Assembly (NCBI GenBank): GCA_036365145.1
Contig: JAEOAD010001365.1
Span: 2,997,001-3,061,000, forward strand
Origin: Orientallactaga sibirica
Taxonomy: Eukaryota; Chordata; Mammalia; Rodentia; Dipodidae
Direction: 5' to 3'
DNA: 64,000 nt
The position numbers and the translations under genes are program-made. A model generated the notes under the pieces. That model searched no databases. It was given only the letters and a program-made list of their open reading frames with translations, and was not told where the DNA came from. Below, in pieces: positions 1-11,327 of this stretch. Positions within the stretch are counted from its first letter, which is position 1. Each line of letters opens with the position of its first letter.

Positions 1-206
1 CATACACGAGAATAGAATGGCCACAGCAAATGGAGCCATCCCTGTGGGCAGATTCTCCCCTGACCCTCCACAAAGCAGTGCTGCCTTGAGCTGGGCCAAC
101 TGAGCCCTCATCTCCAGAAGAGACGAGCATCTCGCCAACCACTACTCTGGTGTATATTGCACAATTCAGACTCAAAAGAGCTAATTTCAAAAATGGTTTT
201 TAAAAT
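1..206. other. Intronic sequence, nothing recognised
   Basis: No repeat family, exon or RNA is recognised here. It is GARRE1 intron downstream of the 4511-4672 exon. Confidence 0.5.
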
Positions 207-2757
207 ATTATTTATTTATTTGAAAGATAAACAAGCAGATAGAGAGAGAAAATGGGCACGTCAGGGCCTCCAGCCTCTGTGAATGAACTCCAGATGCATG
301 TACCACCTTGTGCACCTGGTTTACATGGGTCCTGGGAAATAGAACCTGGGTCCTTTGATTTCGCAGGCAAACACCTTAACCACTAAGCAATCTGTCCAGC
401 CCTAATTTCCCAAATTTCTACTTAGATTCTTTTAACCACTTACCAGTGGTGGCGCACGCCTTTAATCCCAGCACTGGGGAGGCAGAGGTAGGAGGATCGC
501 CATGAGTTTGAGGCCACCCTGAGACTACATAGCTAATTCCAGGTCAGCCTGGACCAGAGTGAGACCCTACCTCGAAAAACCAAAAAAAGAAAAAAGAAAC
601 TGCAGCAAAACAAAAGAAAAAAACTAACGCACTAATACACGCCCGGCTTGCTGCAGTTTCTTGAGCGCTTTTTTTGTTTTGTTTTGATTTTCTGAGGTAG
701 GGTCTCGTTCTAGTCCACACTGACCTGCAGCTTACTATATAGTCTCAGGGTGGCCACAAATTCATGGCAATCTTCCTACTTCTGCCTCCTAACTGCTGGG
801 ATGAAAGGTGTGCCCCACCATGCCCAGCTTTATCTGGTGTGATATGCAGCACTGAAGAACTTTCAATGTCATTCAGTATTTTCCCACATGTGCCTGTGAC
901 ACATGCTGGCATGTTTGAGATGCCTGTTTTTTCTCTCACCCTCATGCACACTCACTCACCAGTCCGGCTTGGCCAAACAGGAGCTGCACAGCAGTCTTGC
1001 AGGCACCCCGCCAGGTGGATGGACACACCTGATTCAGAACTTCAGTCACAGGAAAATCATCCCTAGGTGTGATCCCATTGTAGCAGCCGGCTTCCTTGAG
1101 GAGCTGTAACATTGTATGCTGGGAGGAGAGGGGAGGAGAGGAGAGATGCCTCTAGACAAAGCCATCCATTTATTTACACCAACATCCTCAAAAGCACTTT
1201 AAGAACACCCTAATCATGCCCTTCACATTCTCTCTCTGAAGAAGCACTGCAAGGGGCAGTCGCTGCACAGCAACGAGAAAGCCTTGGTTTCACCTCATAG
1301 ATTAAGAGTTAAATATGTACACACTTGCATTAATATATACATGTGATATTTAATAATATCTCATTTATTATTTATTTATTTATTTTTGGTTTTTCGAGGT
1401 AGGGTCTCACTCTGGCCCAGGCTGACCTGGAATTCACTATGTAGTCACAGGGTGGCCTCGAACTCACGGTGATCCTCCTACCTCTGCCTCCCTCCCGAGT
1501 GCTGGGATTAAAGGCGTGCGCCACCACGCCCGGCTTCGTTTATTACTTATTTACAAGCAGAAAGAGACAGAGAATGAGAACAGGTACACAGGGTCTCTTG
1601 CTTCTGCAAAAAAAGAAAAAACAAAACAAAAACCCAGAAGCATGCAGCACTTTGTGCATCTAGCTTTATGTGGGAACTGGGGAACTGAACCTAGGTCACC
1701 AGGCTTTAAAGCAAGTGTCTTTAACCAACCACCAAGCCATCTCTCAAACCCTACATGTGATTTTTTTTTAAAAAGCTTATTACTATTTTTTTCAGGTAGG
1801 GTCTCACTCCAACTCAGGCTGACCTGGAATTCACTCTGTAGTCTCAGGGTGGCCTCGAACTCTTGGTGATTCTCCTACCTCTGCCTCCCAAGTACTGGGG
1901 TTACAGGTGTGTGCCACCATGCCAGGCTTTATTATTTTTTTGGGGGGTGGGCTTTTCGATGTAGGGTTTCACTCTAGCCCAGGCTGACCTGGAGTTCACT
2001 ATGTAGTCTCAGGGTGGCATTGAACTCATGGTGATCCTCCTACCTCTGTCTCCCAAGTGCTGGGGTTAGGTATGTGCTACAACGCCCAGCTAAAAATTAT
2101 TTTCATTTACTTATCTACATATGTGAGAGAGAGTGTGTATCTGTGTGTATGGGCATGCATGCCAGGGTCTCTTGCCACTTCAAACAAATGCCCATCCAGC
2201 TTTATGTGGGTAACTGGGGAATTACAAGCAAGCTCCTTTAACCACTGAGCTATTTCCCAGCCCCTATACATGTGATCTCTATTCAAGAATGCAGCATTAT
2301 TTAGCCATTTCTTTTGCAAGTTGGTTGTGGAATTTGGAAATTCCCAATCTTCCTAAATAAGGAAAAAAACCCAATGAAATGACAATCAAAACCTCAATTT
2401 TAGGGCTGGAGAAGATGGCTTAGCAGTTAAAGTGCTTGCCTGCAAAACCTAAGAACTCATGTTCGAATCTCCAGGTCCCACGTACCAGACACAGTCATAC
2501 AAGCACACAATGTCACACATGTGCCACAAGGAGGCACACGCATCTGGAGTTCATTCATAGTGGCTGAAGGGCCTGGCGTGCCCATTCTCTCTCTTAAAAT
2601 AAATGATACACACCTCTAATCTCAGCACTCAGGAGGCAGAGGTGCAGGATCGCTATGAGTTTGAGACCAGCCTGGGACTACAAGAGTGAGTTTCAGGTCT
2701 TCCTGAGCTAGAGTGAGACCCCATTAAAACCCCTCCCACACACAACCCCCCCCCCCA
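207..2757. repeat. SINE cluster (B1 and ID-type), with unassigned 832-1350
   Basis: ID- 207-402, B1+ 441-597, B1- 669-831, B1- 1364-1534, ID- 1536-1752, B1- 1763-1927, B1- 1931-2091, ID- 2098-2265, ID+ 2403-2605, B1+ 2606-2750. A short C-run follows at 2745-2757. ID+ 2403-2605 belongs to a longer subfamily carrying an extra 'tgtcacacatgtgc' segment. The stretch 832-1350 shows only a short GGAGA-rich run at about 1120-1145; I assign nothing to it. Confidence 0.85.
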
Positions 2758-2794
2758 ATCCCCTCAACTTTATATTTTACATGGCATGTAGTCA

Positions 2795-3000
2795 GGTGTG
2801 TAGGCTTTGGAAACATGAGCCCAAGTTCCAGCTTTCTTTCGAGGTATATGACATTGGGCTTCAGTTTCCCTGTCAAATAGGGAAGGCAGAGTACCACATC
2901 TCAGCAGGCACTCCACTAAGTGAGACAATGTATGTGAAGCACCTGGCCACAGGTCTGGTGCCCACATGCTCAACAAGTAATCACTTATTTCATTACTTAA
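2795..3000 (-). repeat. MIR fragment
   Basis: Reads antisense to MIR: 'gacattgggcttcagtttccctgtcaa', compared in pieces (gggcttcagtttccctgtc), then 'agtgagacaatgtatgtgaa' and 'ctcaacaagtaa'. These correspond to the conserved MIR core and 3' end. Ancient mammalian SINE. Confidence 0.65.
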
Positions 3001-3067
3001 GATTTCCTTCACTTAATTCTCAAAAGCCAGCCAAGAAATATTTGTATCATAAGCAATAGTTTAAAAG

Positions 3068-4403
3068 TACCTTTTTTTTGTTTGTTTTTTGGCGTTTCGA
3101 GGTAGGGTCTCACTCTGGCCCAGGCTGACCTGGAATTAACTATGTAGTTTCAGGGCGGCCTTGAACTCACGGCGATCCTCCTACCTCTGCCTCCCGAGTG
3201 CTGGGATTAAAGGCGTGCGCCACCACGCCCAGCTCTAAATGTACTTTTTTAAACATTTGGATAAAATTACAAATAAAACTTTAACAAATGCCTTATTAAA
3301 AATTTTGCCAGGCTGGAAAGATGGCTTAGTGGTTAAGGTGTTTGCCTGCAAAGCCAAAGGACCCAGGTTCGATTTCCCAGAACCCATGTAAACCAGATGC
3401 ACAAGGTGGTGCATGCTTCTGGAGTTCATCTGCAGTGGCTGGAGGCCCTGACGTACCCATTCTCTCTGCCTCTTTCTCTCTCTAATAAACAAACAAACAA
3501 AAATATTTTTGAGAAAATGTCACCAAACTGAATATGGTGGTGCACGCCTTTAATCCCAGCACTTGGGAGGCAGAGGCAGGAGGCCCTGAGTTCAAGGTCA
3601 GCCTGGGACTACAGAGTGAATTCCAGATCAGCCTGGGCTAGAGGTTAAGAGTGAGACCCTACCTCAAAAAAAAAAAAAAAAAAAAAAAGTTACCACAAAG
3701 CTGGGTGTGGTGGTGCACACCTTTAATCCCAGCACTCGGGAGGCAGAGGTAGGAGGATCACCGAGAGTTCGAGGCTACCCTGAGACTACATACTGAATTC
3801 CAGGTTAGCCTGAGCCAGAGTGAGACCCTACCTCAAAAAACAAAAACAAAAAAAAAGTTACCACAGGGACAGGGATGTGGTTCAGTGGCAGAGGGCCTGA
3901 GGAAAACACCAAAACCAACAAAAAAATCCACCATACCAAGAAAAACCAGTGCCTTCTGCCTTCTTCATTAAAAAAAATTACTACTGTGTGTGTATACATG
4001 TGCTTATGCAGGCATATTCATGTGTATGAGTACAGCTGTGAATGCAGAGGTCAAAGGACAGTTTTGGGGGGCCAGTCCTTACCTTTATGCCTCATTTGAC
4101 TTAAGTTTTCTCTGGATATCACTATGCTGTTAAGCTTCCAGGAAACTCTCTCTTCTCTCCCCCATCTCATGGGATAGCATGCGGGATTACAGACGCCTAC
4201 AAGGCTTGAGAGGTGAGTGCTGTCTCTACCCACTGAGCCCTCTCTCTTTTTTTCTTTTTTGGTTTTATGAGGTAGGGTCTCGCTCTAGCCCAAGCTGACT
4301 TGGAATTCAATATGTAGTCTCAGGGTGGCCTTGAACTCACAGCGGTCCTCCTCCCTCTGCTTCCCGAGTGCTAGGATTAAAGGCTGCGCCCCCACGCCTG
4401 CCT
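3068..4403. repeat. SINE cluster
   Basis: B1- 3068-3233, ID+ 3309-3502, B1+ 3530-3688, B1+ 3700-3858, short ID+ 3866-3910, a B4-like SINE on minus at 3980-4235, B1- 4244-4403. The last B1 ends about 100 bp downstream of the 4511-4672 GARRE1 exon. Confidence 0.8.
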
Positions 4404-4510
4404 TCCAGCACTCTTGTTGTTTAATACACATTCTTCACAAGCCCTTCAATTTCCCTTTTCCACGTTTATGCTCCATTTCTGGAACCCCAAGGAACTCCAA
4501 GGAAAACTAC

Positions 4511-4672
4511 CGTCTTAAGCTTCAGGTTGTCGGCAGCTGACTCATTAAAGGAGACACCCTTCAGGAAGTGAGATCCTATTTGCACAGGGACGGTGGGAAG
4601 TTCACACTGCATAGGCTGTGGGGGTGTCTGCCTTCGCCCCGTCTGCTGGGCTTCTGCTTCACTACAGCAGCC
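4511..4672 (-). CDS. GARRE1: GARRE1 fifth coding exon, codons 313-366
   Basis: This exon is 162 bp, 54 codons. It starts GCCSEAEAQQTGRRQTPPQP and ends with NESAADNLKLKT. The acceptor ccaaaccttttccag is pyrimidine-rich. The donor ACG|gtagtt is weak, because the exon does not end in AG. The peptide changes from helical to a Pro/Gln/Thr-rich linker and then QIGSHFLKGVSFNESAADN. The next human residues (HTMLQ...) are not found to the left, so the gene runs off the window in phase 0. Confidence 0.95.
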
Positions 4673-4794
4673 CTGGAAAAGGTTTGGATGGGAGAAGGGA
4701 AGCAATCACAGCTCACTTGACAAAACATAGGGTTCACACAGGACAGGGTAAATACCTCCCCCACCACCCACAGCCACGGGATAGAAAGAAATAC

Positions 4795-4890
4795 CTGCAA
4801 ACTTGCTTCGATGGCCTTGGGATTCAGGTGGAAGCCTGCTTTCATTGCATACTCACAGTGGCCTAAACTTTCCAGAGCTAGCTTATATGC
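4795..4890 (-). CDS. GARRE1: GARRE1 fourth coding exon, codons 281-312
   Basis: This exon is 96 bp, 32 codons: AYKLALESLGHCEYAMKAGF followed by HLNPKAIEASLQ. It is phase 0 on both sides, with donor CAG|gtattt. The acceptor is odd. The 10 bases just before atatttgcag are an A-run rather than a pyrimidine tract, so this 3' splice site looks weak. It is separated from the next exon by only 122 bp. Skipping would remove 32 residues in frame. Confidence 0.94.
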
Positions 4891-4985
4891 CTGCAAATAT
4901 TTTTTTTTTCAAAAATCAAAATTATACAGCAGAATAGAATACGACACAGTCTAATTAAAATAAGAATTTAATTTTGTAGTTATTA

Positions 4986-5567
4986 AAAGACTTGGGGGCT
5001 GGAAAGATGGGTTAGCAGTTAAGGTGCTTGCCTGCAAAGCCTAAGGACCCAGGTTTGATTACCCAGAATGCAAGTAAGCCAAATGCACATGGTGTCACAT
5101 ATGTCTGAAGTTCATTTACAGTGGCTAGAGGCCCTGGTGTGGACATTCTCTCTCCCTAATATTTTAAAAATAAAATTAAAAAAACGACTTCAGAACAAAT
5201 ACTACCTCATTCCCTTTTTAAATTGGTCCAGCATCATAACTTCTTTTATTTTTATTTTTTCTTTTTCTTTTCTTTTCTTTTGCTTTTCTGAGGTAGAGTC
5301 TCACTCTAGCTCAGGCTGACCTCGAATTCACTATGTAGTCTAAGGATGGCCTTAAACTCATGGCAATCCTCCTACCTCTGCCTCCCGAGTGCTAGGATTA
5401 AAGGTGTGCACCACCATGCCCAGCAGGTTTTTCAAGGTAGGTTTTCACTCTAGTCCAGGCTGACCTGGAATTCACTCTGTAGTCCTAGGGTGGCCTTGAA
5501 CTCATGGCCATCCTCCTACCCCTGCCTCCCAAGTGCTGGGATTAAAGGCGTGTGCCACCATGCCTAG
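4986..5567. repeat. SINE cluster in GARRE1 intron
   Basis: ID+ 4986-5175, B1- 5248-5425, B1- 5426-5567. The two B1 copies are directly abutting in the same orientation. Confidence 0.85.
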
Positions 5568-5715
5568 ATCTATTTTTTATTTTTTAAAATTATGAATTAT
5601 GAAGTTTATTGTAGAGGAAATTAAGATCCAAGAAGGCTAGGTGAAGCACCATAACTTTAATTCCCTCCCTTGATGGAATTATTTAGATATCCACATACTA
5701 ATTTTGAAAACGTAC

Positions 5716-5856
5716 TTGCAAAGCACTGTCGATTTTCATGTTTAGCTCTTTTAACTGGTGCTCAGGAATTGTTGCCGTTTGAGAACAGAAGAGTTGTTGA
5801 ACTTCAATGCCTGCCAAGCGGCCATCACAGCCTCTTTCTCTTAGTCTAGATGTCGC
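5716..5856 (-). CDS. GARRE1: GARRE1 third coding exon, codons 234-280
   Basis: This exon is 141 bp, 47 codons, phase 0 at both ends. The acceptor is ctgtctgtgttgcag and the donor CAA|gtacgt. The peptide begins ATSRLRERGCDGRLAGIEVQ and ends LKELNMKIDSALQ. It joins the preceding exon without a frame break at AAE|ATS, as in the human protein. Charged residues with heptad-like leucines suggest continued alpha-helix. The flanking introns contain SINEs, but the exon itself is repeat-free. Confidence 0.95.
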
Positions 5857-6044
5857 CTGCAACACAGACAGTAACTGGTAGGTAAGAGGGATGCTGGTCA
5901 CGAGCTAACTCAACAATAGCAGCAGTAGCTGCCGCCGCTCCACAACTGAAATAAAGAAACCATCTAAGTATCTGACACTATCCTGAGGATCTGAAGCACC
6001 CACATTTCAAGGTGAGCAGCCTGAAATTTTACAAGCTTAAATTT

Positions 6045-6165
6045 TTGGTTATACTTTTTTAGGAGACAGTGTCTTACTGTGTAGCCCAGGCTGGCCTCAT
6101 TTGCAATCCTCATGACTCAGCCCCATGAGTGATGGATGACAGGCTTGTGCCACCACCCCTGGTCA
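6045..6165 (-). repeat. Older B1-type SINE
   Basis: Contains 'cttactgtgtagcccaggct' and ends 'gtgccaccacccctgg'. This is the classical murid-like B1 antisense pattern rather than the younger local B1. The stretches 5857-6044 and 6166-6396 show nothing else. Confidence 0.7.
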
Positions 6166-6396
6166 AATAACATTTCAAGCAGTTGATCTTTGGTTTTCTG
6201 GGCCACAGGAAGAATGTGGCTATTTACAAAACTGGGAGGATAACAATTAGCAGCTTTAGTGTGTAAAGTTAAGGCTTTAGTTTCCCAAGCTATAAACATT
6301 TCTAATCTGCCCTGAGCCCTAATGATCTTATAGTTTAGAACATTTGATTCTAAGACTCATCCAGTAATTTTAAGATTTACTTATTTATTTGAAAGA

Positions 6397-6541
6397 AATA
6401 GCCAGACATGGTGGTGCACGCCTTTAATCCCAGCACTCGGGAGGCAGAGGTAGGAGGATCACCATGAGTTCAAGGCCACCCTGAGACTAGTGAATTCCAG
6501 ATCAGCCTGGACTAGAGTGAAACCCTACCTCAAAAAAAACA

Positions 6542-6593
<52 letters not shown>

Positions 6594-6700
6594 AAAGGAA
6601 GGAAAGAAGGAAGGAAGGAAGGAAGGAAGGAAGGAAGGAAGGAAGGAAGGAAGGAAGGAAGGGAGGAAGGAAGGGAGGGAGGAAGGGAGAGAAAGGTAGA
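6397..6700. repeat. B1+ followed by long purine microsatellite (GAAA)n(GGAA)n
   Basis: B1+ at 6397-6541 whose A-tail runs into (GAAA)n at about 6541-6595, then (GGAA)n and GGGA variants to about 6700. The purine-only run is about 160 bp and is responsible for long spurious frames on both strands. The array probably grew from the SINE tail. Confidence 0.9.
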
Positions 6701-7194
6701 TAGAGAGGAAAAGGAAGGTGGCTGAGGGGGAGAAAGGCTGCATTGAGGGATTGCATTTCCATGGTGGGTGGGGCACCAGCATGGAGCAAAGGGAGTGTGC
6801 AGAGGGTGGACTGCATTAGGAGAGCATCAAGGGACCAACAGCCCCCCTGGGTGGTGGGTGTTGTCATCATGAATGATGCCGCAGGGGGTGCACAGGAGAG
6901 TGAGTAGTCATGAGGCTGCAGTCCAGCAGCCAGATGATAAAAGAAGGTCTGAACCACTCTAGCAGTCTAATGGGAAGCCAGCACCCCCAATACAACTTCC
7001 AATTTGCATTTAGGGTCCTTCGGATGCACTGAAAGAAAGCCTCAGGAAAGCCTTTAGCAGATCCAACAGCAAACAGGAAAAAGAAATGACAACAGTAGGA
7101 CAACATGAAACTGAACAAGAAAAATAGGCTGTAATTATGGGAGTTTCAATAAAAAAGAAAACAAAAAGTAAACTAGGCTGGCATAATGCTAGCC
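6701..7194. other. Intronic sequence, nothing recognised
   Basis: About 490 bp without a recognisable repeat or exon-like open frame. It lies between the third and second coding exons of GARRE1. Confidence 0.45.
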
Positions 7195-8730
7195 TGTGAG
7201 AAGCCACCTCTAAAATTCTGACATGAGGTGGAGGTAGGAGAATCAGTTCAAAGTTACCTTTGCCAACATAGTTTGAAGCCAGTCTGATCTACGCAGTACC
7301 CCTTAAAAACAACAACAACAACAAAAAGAAGGCTAGAGCCGGGCATGGTGGCACACGCCTTTAATCCCAGCACTCGGGAGGCAGAGGTAGGAGGATCGCC
7401 AAGAGTTCAAGGCCACCCTGAGACTACATAGTGAATTCCAGGTCAGCCTGGACCAGAGTGAAACTCTTCCTTGCAAACCCCGACCCCTCCCCACCAAAAA
7501 AGGAAGAAGGCTGGAGGTGGGAGCAGATGGCTCAGTGGATGAAGTGCTTACTGCACCAGCCTGAGTACCAAGTTCAGAACCACAGAGCCCATGTAAAGTT
7601 GCAAATTGTGGTAGGCTGTAATTCCAGTATGACAACTGTGAGATGAGAGGCAGAGACAGGAGAATTTTCTAGAAGCTCACAGACAAATTAAAGCTAGCCT
7701 GATGAGTAATGAACAGGAAGAAGGAAGAATGAGAGATTGCCTCAAAACATGGAGGAAGGCCAGGACCAACAACCAAAAGTGGTCCTCTGAATCCGGGCAT
7801 GGTGGCACACGCCTTTAATCCCAGCACTTGGGAGGCAGAGGTGGGAGGATCGCCGTGAGTTCGAGGCCATCCTGAGAATACATAGTGAATTCCAGGTCAG
7901 CCTGAGCTAGAGTGAGACCCTACCTCGGAACTCCCCCAAAAAAAGTGGTCCTCTGACAACATGAGTGCCCATATACACACACAGTCAGACACATACCCAA
8001 AAATAAATTTTTAAAAAACAGTACATGTTGGGCTGGGAGATGGCTCAGAGAGTCAGAGTGTTTGCTATACAAGCACAACAATCTGAGTTTGATCCCAGCA
8101 CTTACACAAAAAGCCAAGAGTGCCTGTGCATGCCTGTAACCACAGAGCTGAGGGGAGCAGAGACAGGAGGAACACTGGGGCTTGCTAACAAACAATGGTG
8201 AGTTCTAGACTCAGGAGGAAGAGACTGAGGACATCCTCCTCAGGCCTCCACACAGGCGTAAAGCATCTGCATACAAACACATACATATACTAGACTCATA
8301 CAACACAAAACAACAACACAAAAAACCCAGGCAGGGCATATACTTGCAACTATTGGAAGGCTGAGATAGGAGAATTGCGGGTTTAAAGCCAGTCTCAGTC
8401 TTAAGACTATGTTAGGTAACAAGGCACTATCTCAAAAAAAAAAAAAAAAAAAAAAAAAGAGGGAAAAAAACAAGTTTAACAAATCAAAGAAAAAAGAAAA
8501 GACAGGCTAGGGAGATGATTCAGCAGTTAAAAGCATTTGCTTGCAAAGCCTGCTAGCCTGGGTTTGATTCCCCAGTACCCATATAAAGCCATATACATGA
8601 AGTAGTGCATGCATCTAGAGTTCATTTGCAATAGCAAGAGGCCTTGGTATGTGCATATACTCTCTTTCTCTCTGCTAACAAATATGTGAGACTCTACCTC
8701 GAGAAACAAAACAAAACAAACAAAAAAAGA
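7195..8730 (+). repeat. SINE cluster with nested B1 in a B4-like element
   Basis: Old B1 3' half 7195-7320, B1+ 7333-7500, B4-like SINE 7510-8010 split by B1+ 7792-7940, ID/B4-like 8027-8300, old B1 8323-8459 with A-tail, ID+ 8501-8695 fused to a B1 3' tail (8687-8730). The nested B1 is flanked by a perfect target-site duplication, aagtggtcctctga, seen before 7790 and after 7943. Confidence 0.8.
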
Positions 8731-8809
8731 GGCTCTTCTGAGAGCCAGCAGGCAAGTCTCCTGCAGCCTCCTGTGTGAATACTAGGCTAGATGTCCCCAA
8801 GTTGGTTAC

Positions 8810-9019
8810 CTCAGCAGCCCCCCGCCAGGATCGCACAGCTTCCTCCAGTTCAGGCGTGTGGCCCATTCCAGATAAGCTGCTGCCACCACTGCTGTTCTTC
8901 TTTTCTGGCACAACTACCTCAGTGAAGCAAGAGTGAACCACCGGCTGGACCTTCTGCAATGCATGGGTCAGAAACTGGAAGTGGACTTGCACCACTGTCA
9001 GGAAACATCGCCCCAGTAC
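8810..9019 (-). CDS. GARRE1: GARRE1 second coding exon, codons 164-233
   Basis: This exon is 210 bp, 70 codons, phase 0 at both ends. The acceptor ctctcttgtcttaccag is strong, and the donor is GAG|gtaacc. The peptide begins VLGRCFLTVVQVHFQFLTHA, contains a basic/Ser-Gly linker (PEKKNSSGGSSLSG) and ends with the acidic-to-basic stretch TPELEEAVRSWRGAAE. It continues the helical N-terminal domain of GARRE1. It lies between ID-type SINEs (8501-8695 and 9114-9320), the nearer edge less than 120 bp from the exon. Its 210-bp length means skipping would preserve the frame. Confidence 0.95.
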
Positions 9020-9113
9020 CTGGTAAGACAAGAGAGAGCCAGGCGGCACAATAAATTCTCAACGCTCAACAACTTATGGATCATGAAATGATGTAAAGTC
9101 AAAAAGCTTCTGT

Positions 9114-10857
9114 GTTGAGATGGCTCAGTGGTTAAGGTGCTTGCCTGCAAAGCCTTATAAACTAGGTTCGATTCCCTAGTACCCATGTAAAGCCAGATGC
9201 ACAAAGTGGAGCAGGCACCTGGAGTTCATTTGCAGTGGCAGGAGGCCCTAGTGTGCACATTTTCAATCTTTTCCTCTATATATCTTCCTACTTTCAAATA
9301 AATAAAATAAATACACTGTTTAAAAAAGAAAAAAGAGACCTGGAGAGATGGCTTAGCGGTTAAGTGCTTGCCTGTGAAGCCTAAGGACCCCGGTTCCAGG
9401 CTTCAATTCCCCAGGACCCACGTAAACCAGATGCACAAGGGGGCGCATGCATCTGGAGTTCGTTTACAGCGGCTGGAGGCCCTGATTTGCCCACTCTCTC
9501 TATATCTATCCTGTTGCTTTCAAGTAAAAAAAACCAAAAACACAAATAAAAATTAAAAAAAAAAAAAAGGAGCTGGGCGTGGTGGCGTACGCCTTTAATC
9601 CCAGCACTCAGGTAGGAGGATCGCCGTGAGTTTGAGGCCAGCCTGAGACTACAGAGTGAATTCCAGGTCAGCCTGGGCCAGAGTGAGACCCTACCTCAAA
9701 AAAAAAAAAAAAAAAAAAAATTAGAGGAAGAAGAAAACAGGGCTGGAGAGAAGATGGCTTAGCAGTTAAGGTGCTTGCCTGCAAAGCCAAAAGGCCCAGG
9801 TTCAATCCCCAGGACCTACCTATGTAAGCCAGATGCACAAGATGGCGCATCCATCTGGAGTTTGTTTGTTTGCAGCAGCTAGAGGTCCTGGCGCACCCAT
9901 TCTCCCCCCCCCCACCTGCCTCTTTCTCTCTCTCAAATAAATAAGTATTAAAAAAAAAATTGGTTTTGGTTTATTTGAGAGAGAGAGAATGGGCTCTCCA
10001 GGGCCTCCAGCCACTGCAAATGAACTCCAGACACATGTGCTCCCTTGTGCATCTGGCTTATGTGGGTCCTGGAGAATCAAACCTGGATCCTTTGGCTTTG
10101 CAGGCAAAAGCCTTAACCACTAAGCCATTTTCCCAGCCCAATATAAAAAAATATTTAAAAAAAGAAAGCCTCCAAACTTTAGAAGGCCTAGTTCTTTATT
10201 TTATTTGAGAGAGACCAAAAGAGAGAGAGAGAGAGAAAATGGGCATGCCAGGGTCTCCAGCCACTGTAAATGAACTCAAGACACATGTGCCACCTTGTGT
10301 ATCTGGTGTATGTGGGTCCTGGGGAATTGAACTTAGGTCCTTAGGCTTTGCAAGCAAGCACCTTAACCACTAAGCCACCTCTCTAGCCCAGGACTACATT
10401 CTTTTCTTTTTTGAGAGAGAGAGAGACAGACAGACAGAGTGGGCATGCCAGCGGCCTCTCAGCCGCTGTGAATGAACTCCAGATGTGTGCGCCCTCCTTG
10501 TGGGCATTGCACCCTTGTGTCACTTTTTGTGTCTGGCTAAACGTGGGACCTGGAGAATCAAATGGGCTTTCTAAGGCTTGGCTGGCAGGCGCCTTAACTG
10601 CTAAGCTATCTCTCCAGCCCAGGACTACATTCTTTTTTTGTTTGTTTATATTTGATTTATTTATTTGAGAGCAACAGAGAGAGAGAGAGAAAGAGGCAGA
10701 TAGAGAATGGGCGTGCCAGGGCCTCCAGCCACTGCAAATGAACTCCAGATGCATGCACTACCTTGTGCATCTGGCTTACGTGAGTCCTGTGGAATTGAGC
10801 CTTGAACCGGAATCCTGAGGCTTCACAGGCAAGTGCTTAACTGCTAAGCCATCTCTC
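9114..10857. repeat. ID-type SINE cluster with an inverted pair
   Basis: ID+ 9114-9320, ID+ 9336-9560, B1+ 9570-9720, ID+ 9738-9950, ID- 9960-10138, ID- 10190-10389, ID- 10404-10620, ID- 10645-10857. The 9738-9950/9960-10138 pair is tail-to-tail with a spacer of about 10 bp. The copy at 10404-10620 is the long subfamily also seen at the right edge of the window. Confidence 0.9.
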
Positions 10858-11327
10858 CAAGACTACATTCTTGACTCTCAGAAGTTAAAACATTTCAACC
10901 AAATAGCAAGCCCAAGGTGCAAACAGGTCTTCCAGCTTCCCAACACTTGTCCTCTCTCCTTTTATTAGACTGTTGCTCACACAAAGCCCAGTTTTCTTTG
11001 GCTCCTACTCAGCTAGAACAGTGCATAAACCCAATTATGCCCGTACAAGGTTTGGACTACAAGATAAAAGTCACATCAACATGATTAAAACTATGACTTT
11101 TATTTAAGAAAACCTATCAGAAATGGAATCCCATGACACCAGCTATTTTAGTACCACGCTAATATCATTACTAACATAGTTGTATGTCCCATTTCCAGTC
11201 TTACGAAACAAAGACCAGTTTTTTAGGCGCCAACAAAATAGATAGCTCTACTGGTGCAGCAGAAACCCATGAAGCGATATGTATCAGTAGGTGGTTGGTT
11301 AATAGTTCAAATAAGATAATTCATTTT
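10858..11327. other. Intronic sequence, nothing recognised
   Basis: About 470 bp of ordinary AT-rich intron with no repeat or exon recognised. Confidence 0.45.

Noticed and set aside
6502..6957. 151-codon minus-strand frame rich in Phe/Leu/Ser/Pro
   Set aside because: Created by the (GAAA)n/(GGAA)n purine microsatellite and the B1 beside it.
9738..9830. A/B-box segments that look like tRNA genes
   Set aside because: They are the 5' parts of ID-type SINEs repeated throughout the window; cloverleaf pairing is degraded and each continues into the SINE 3' part.
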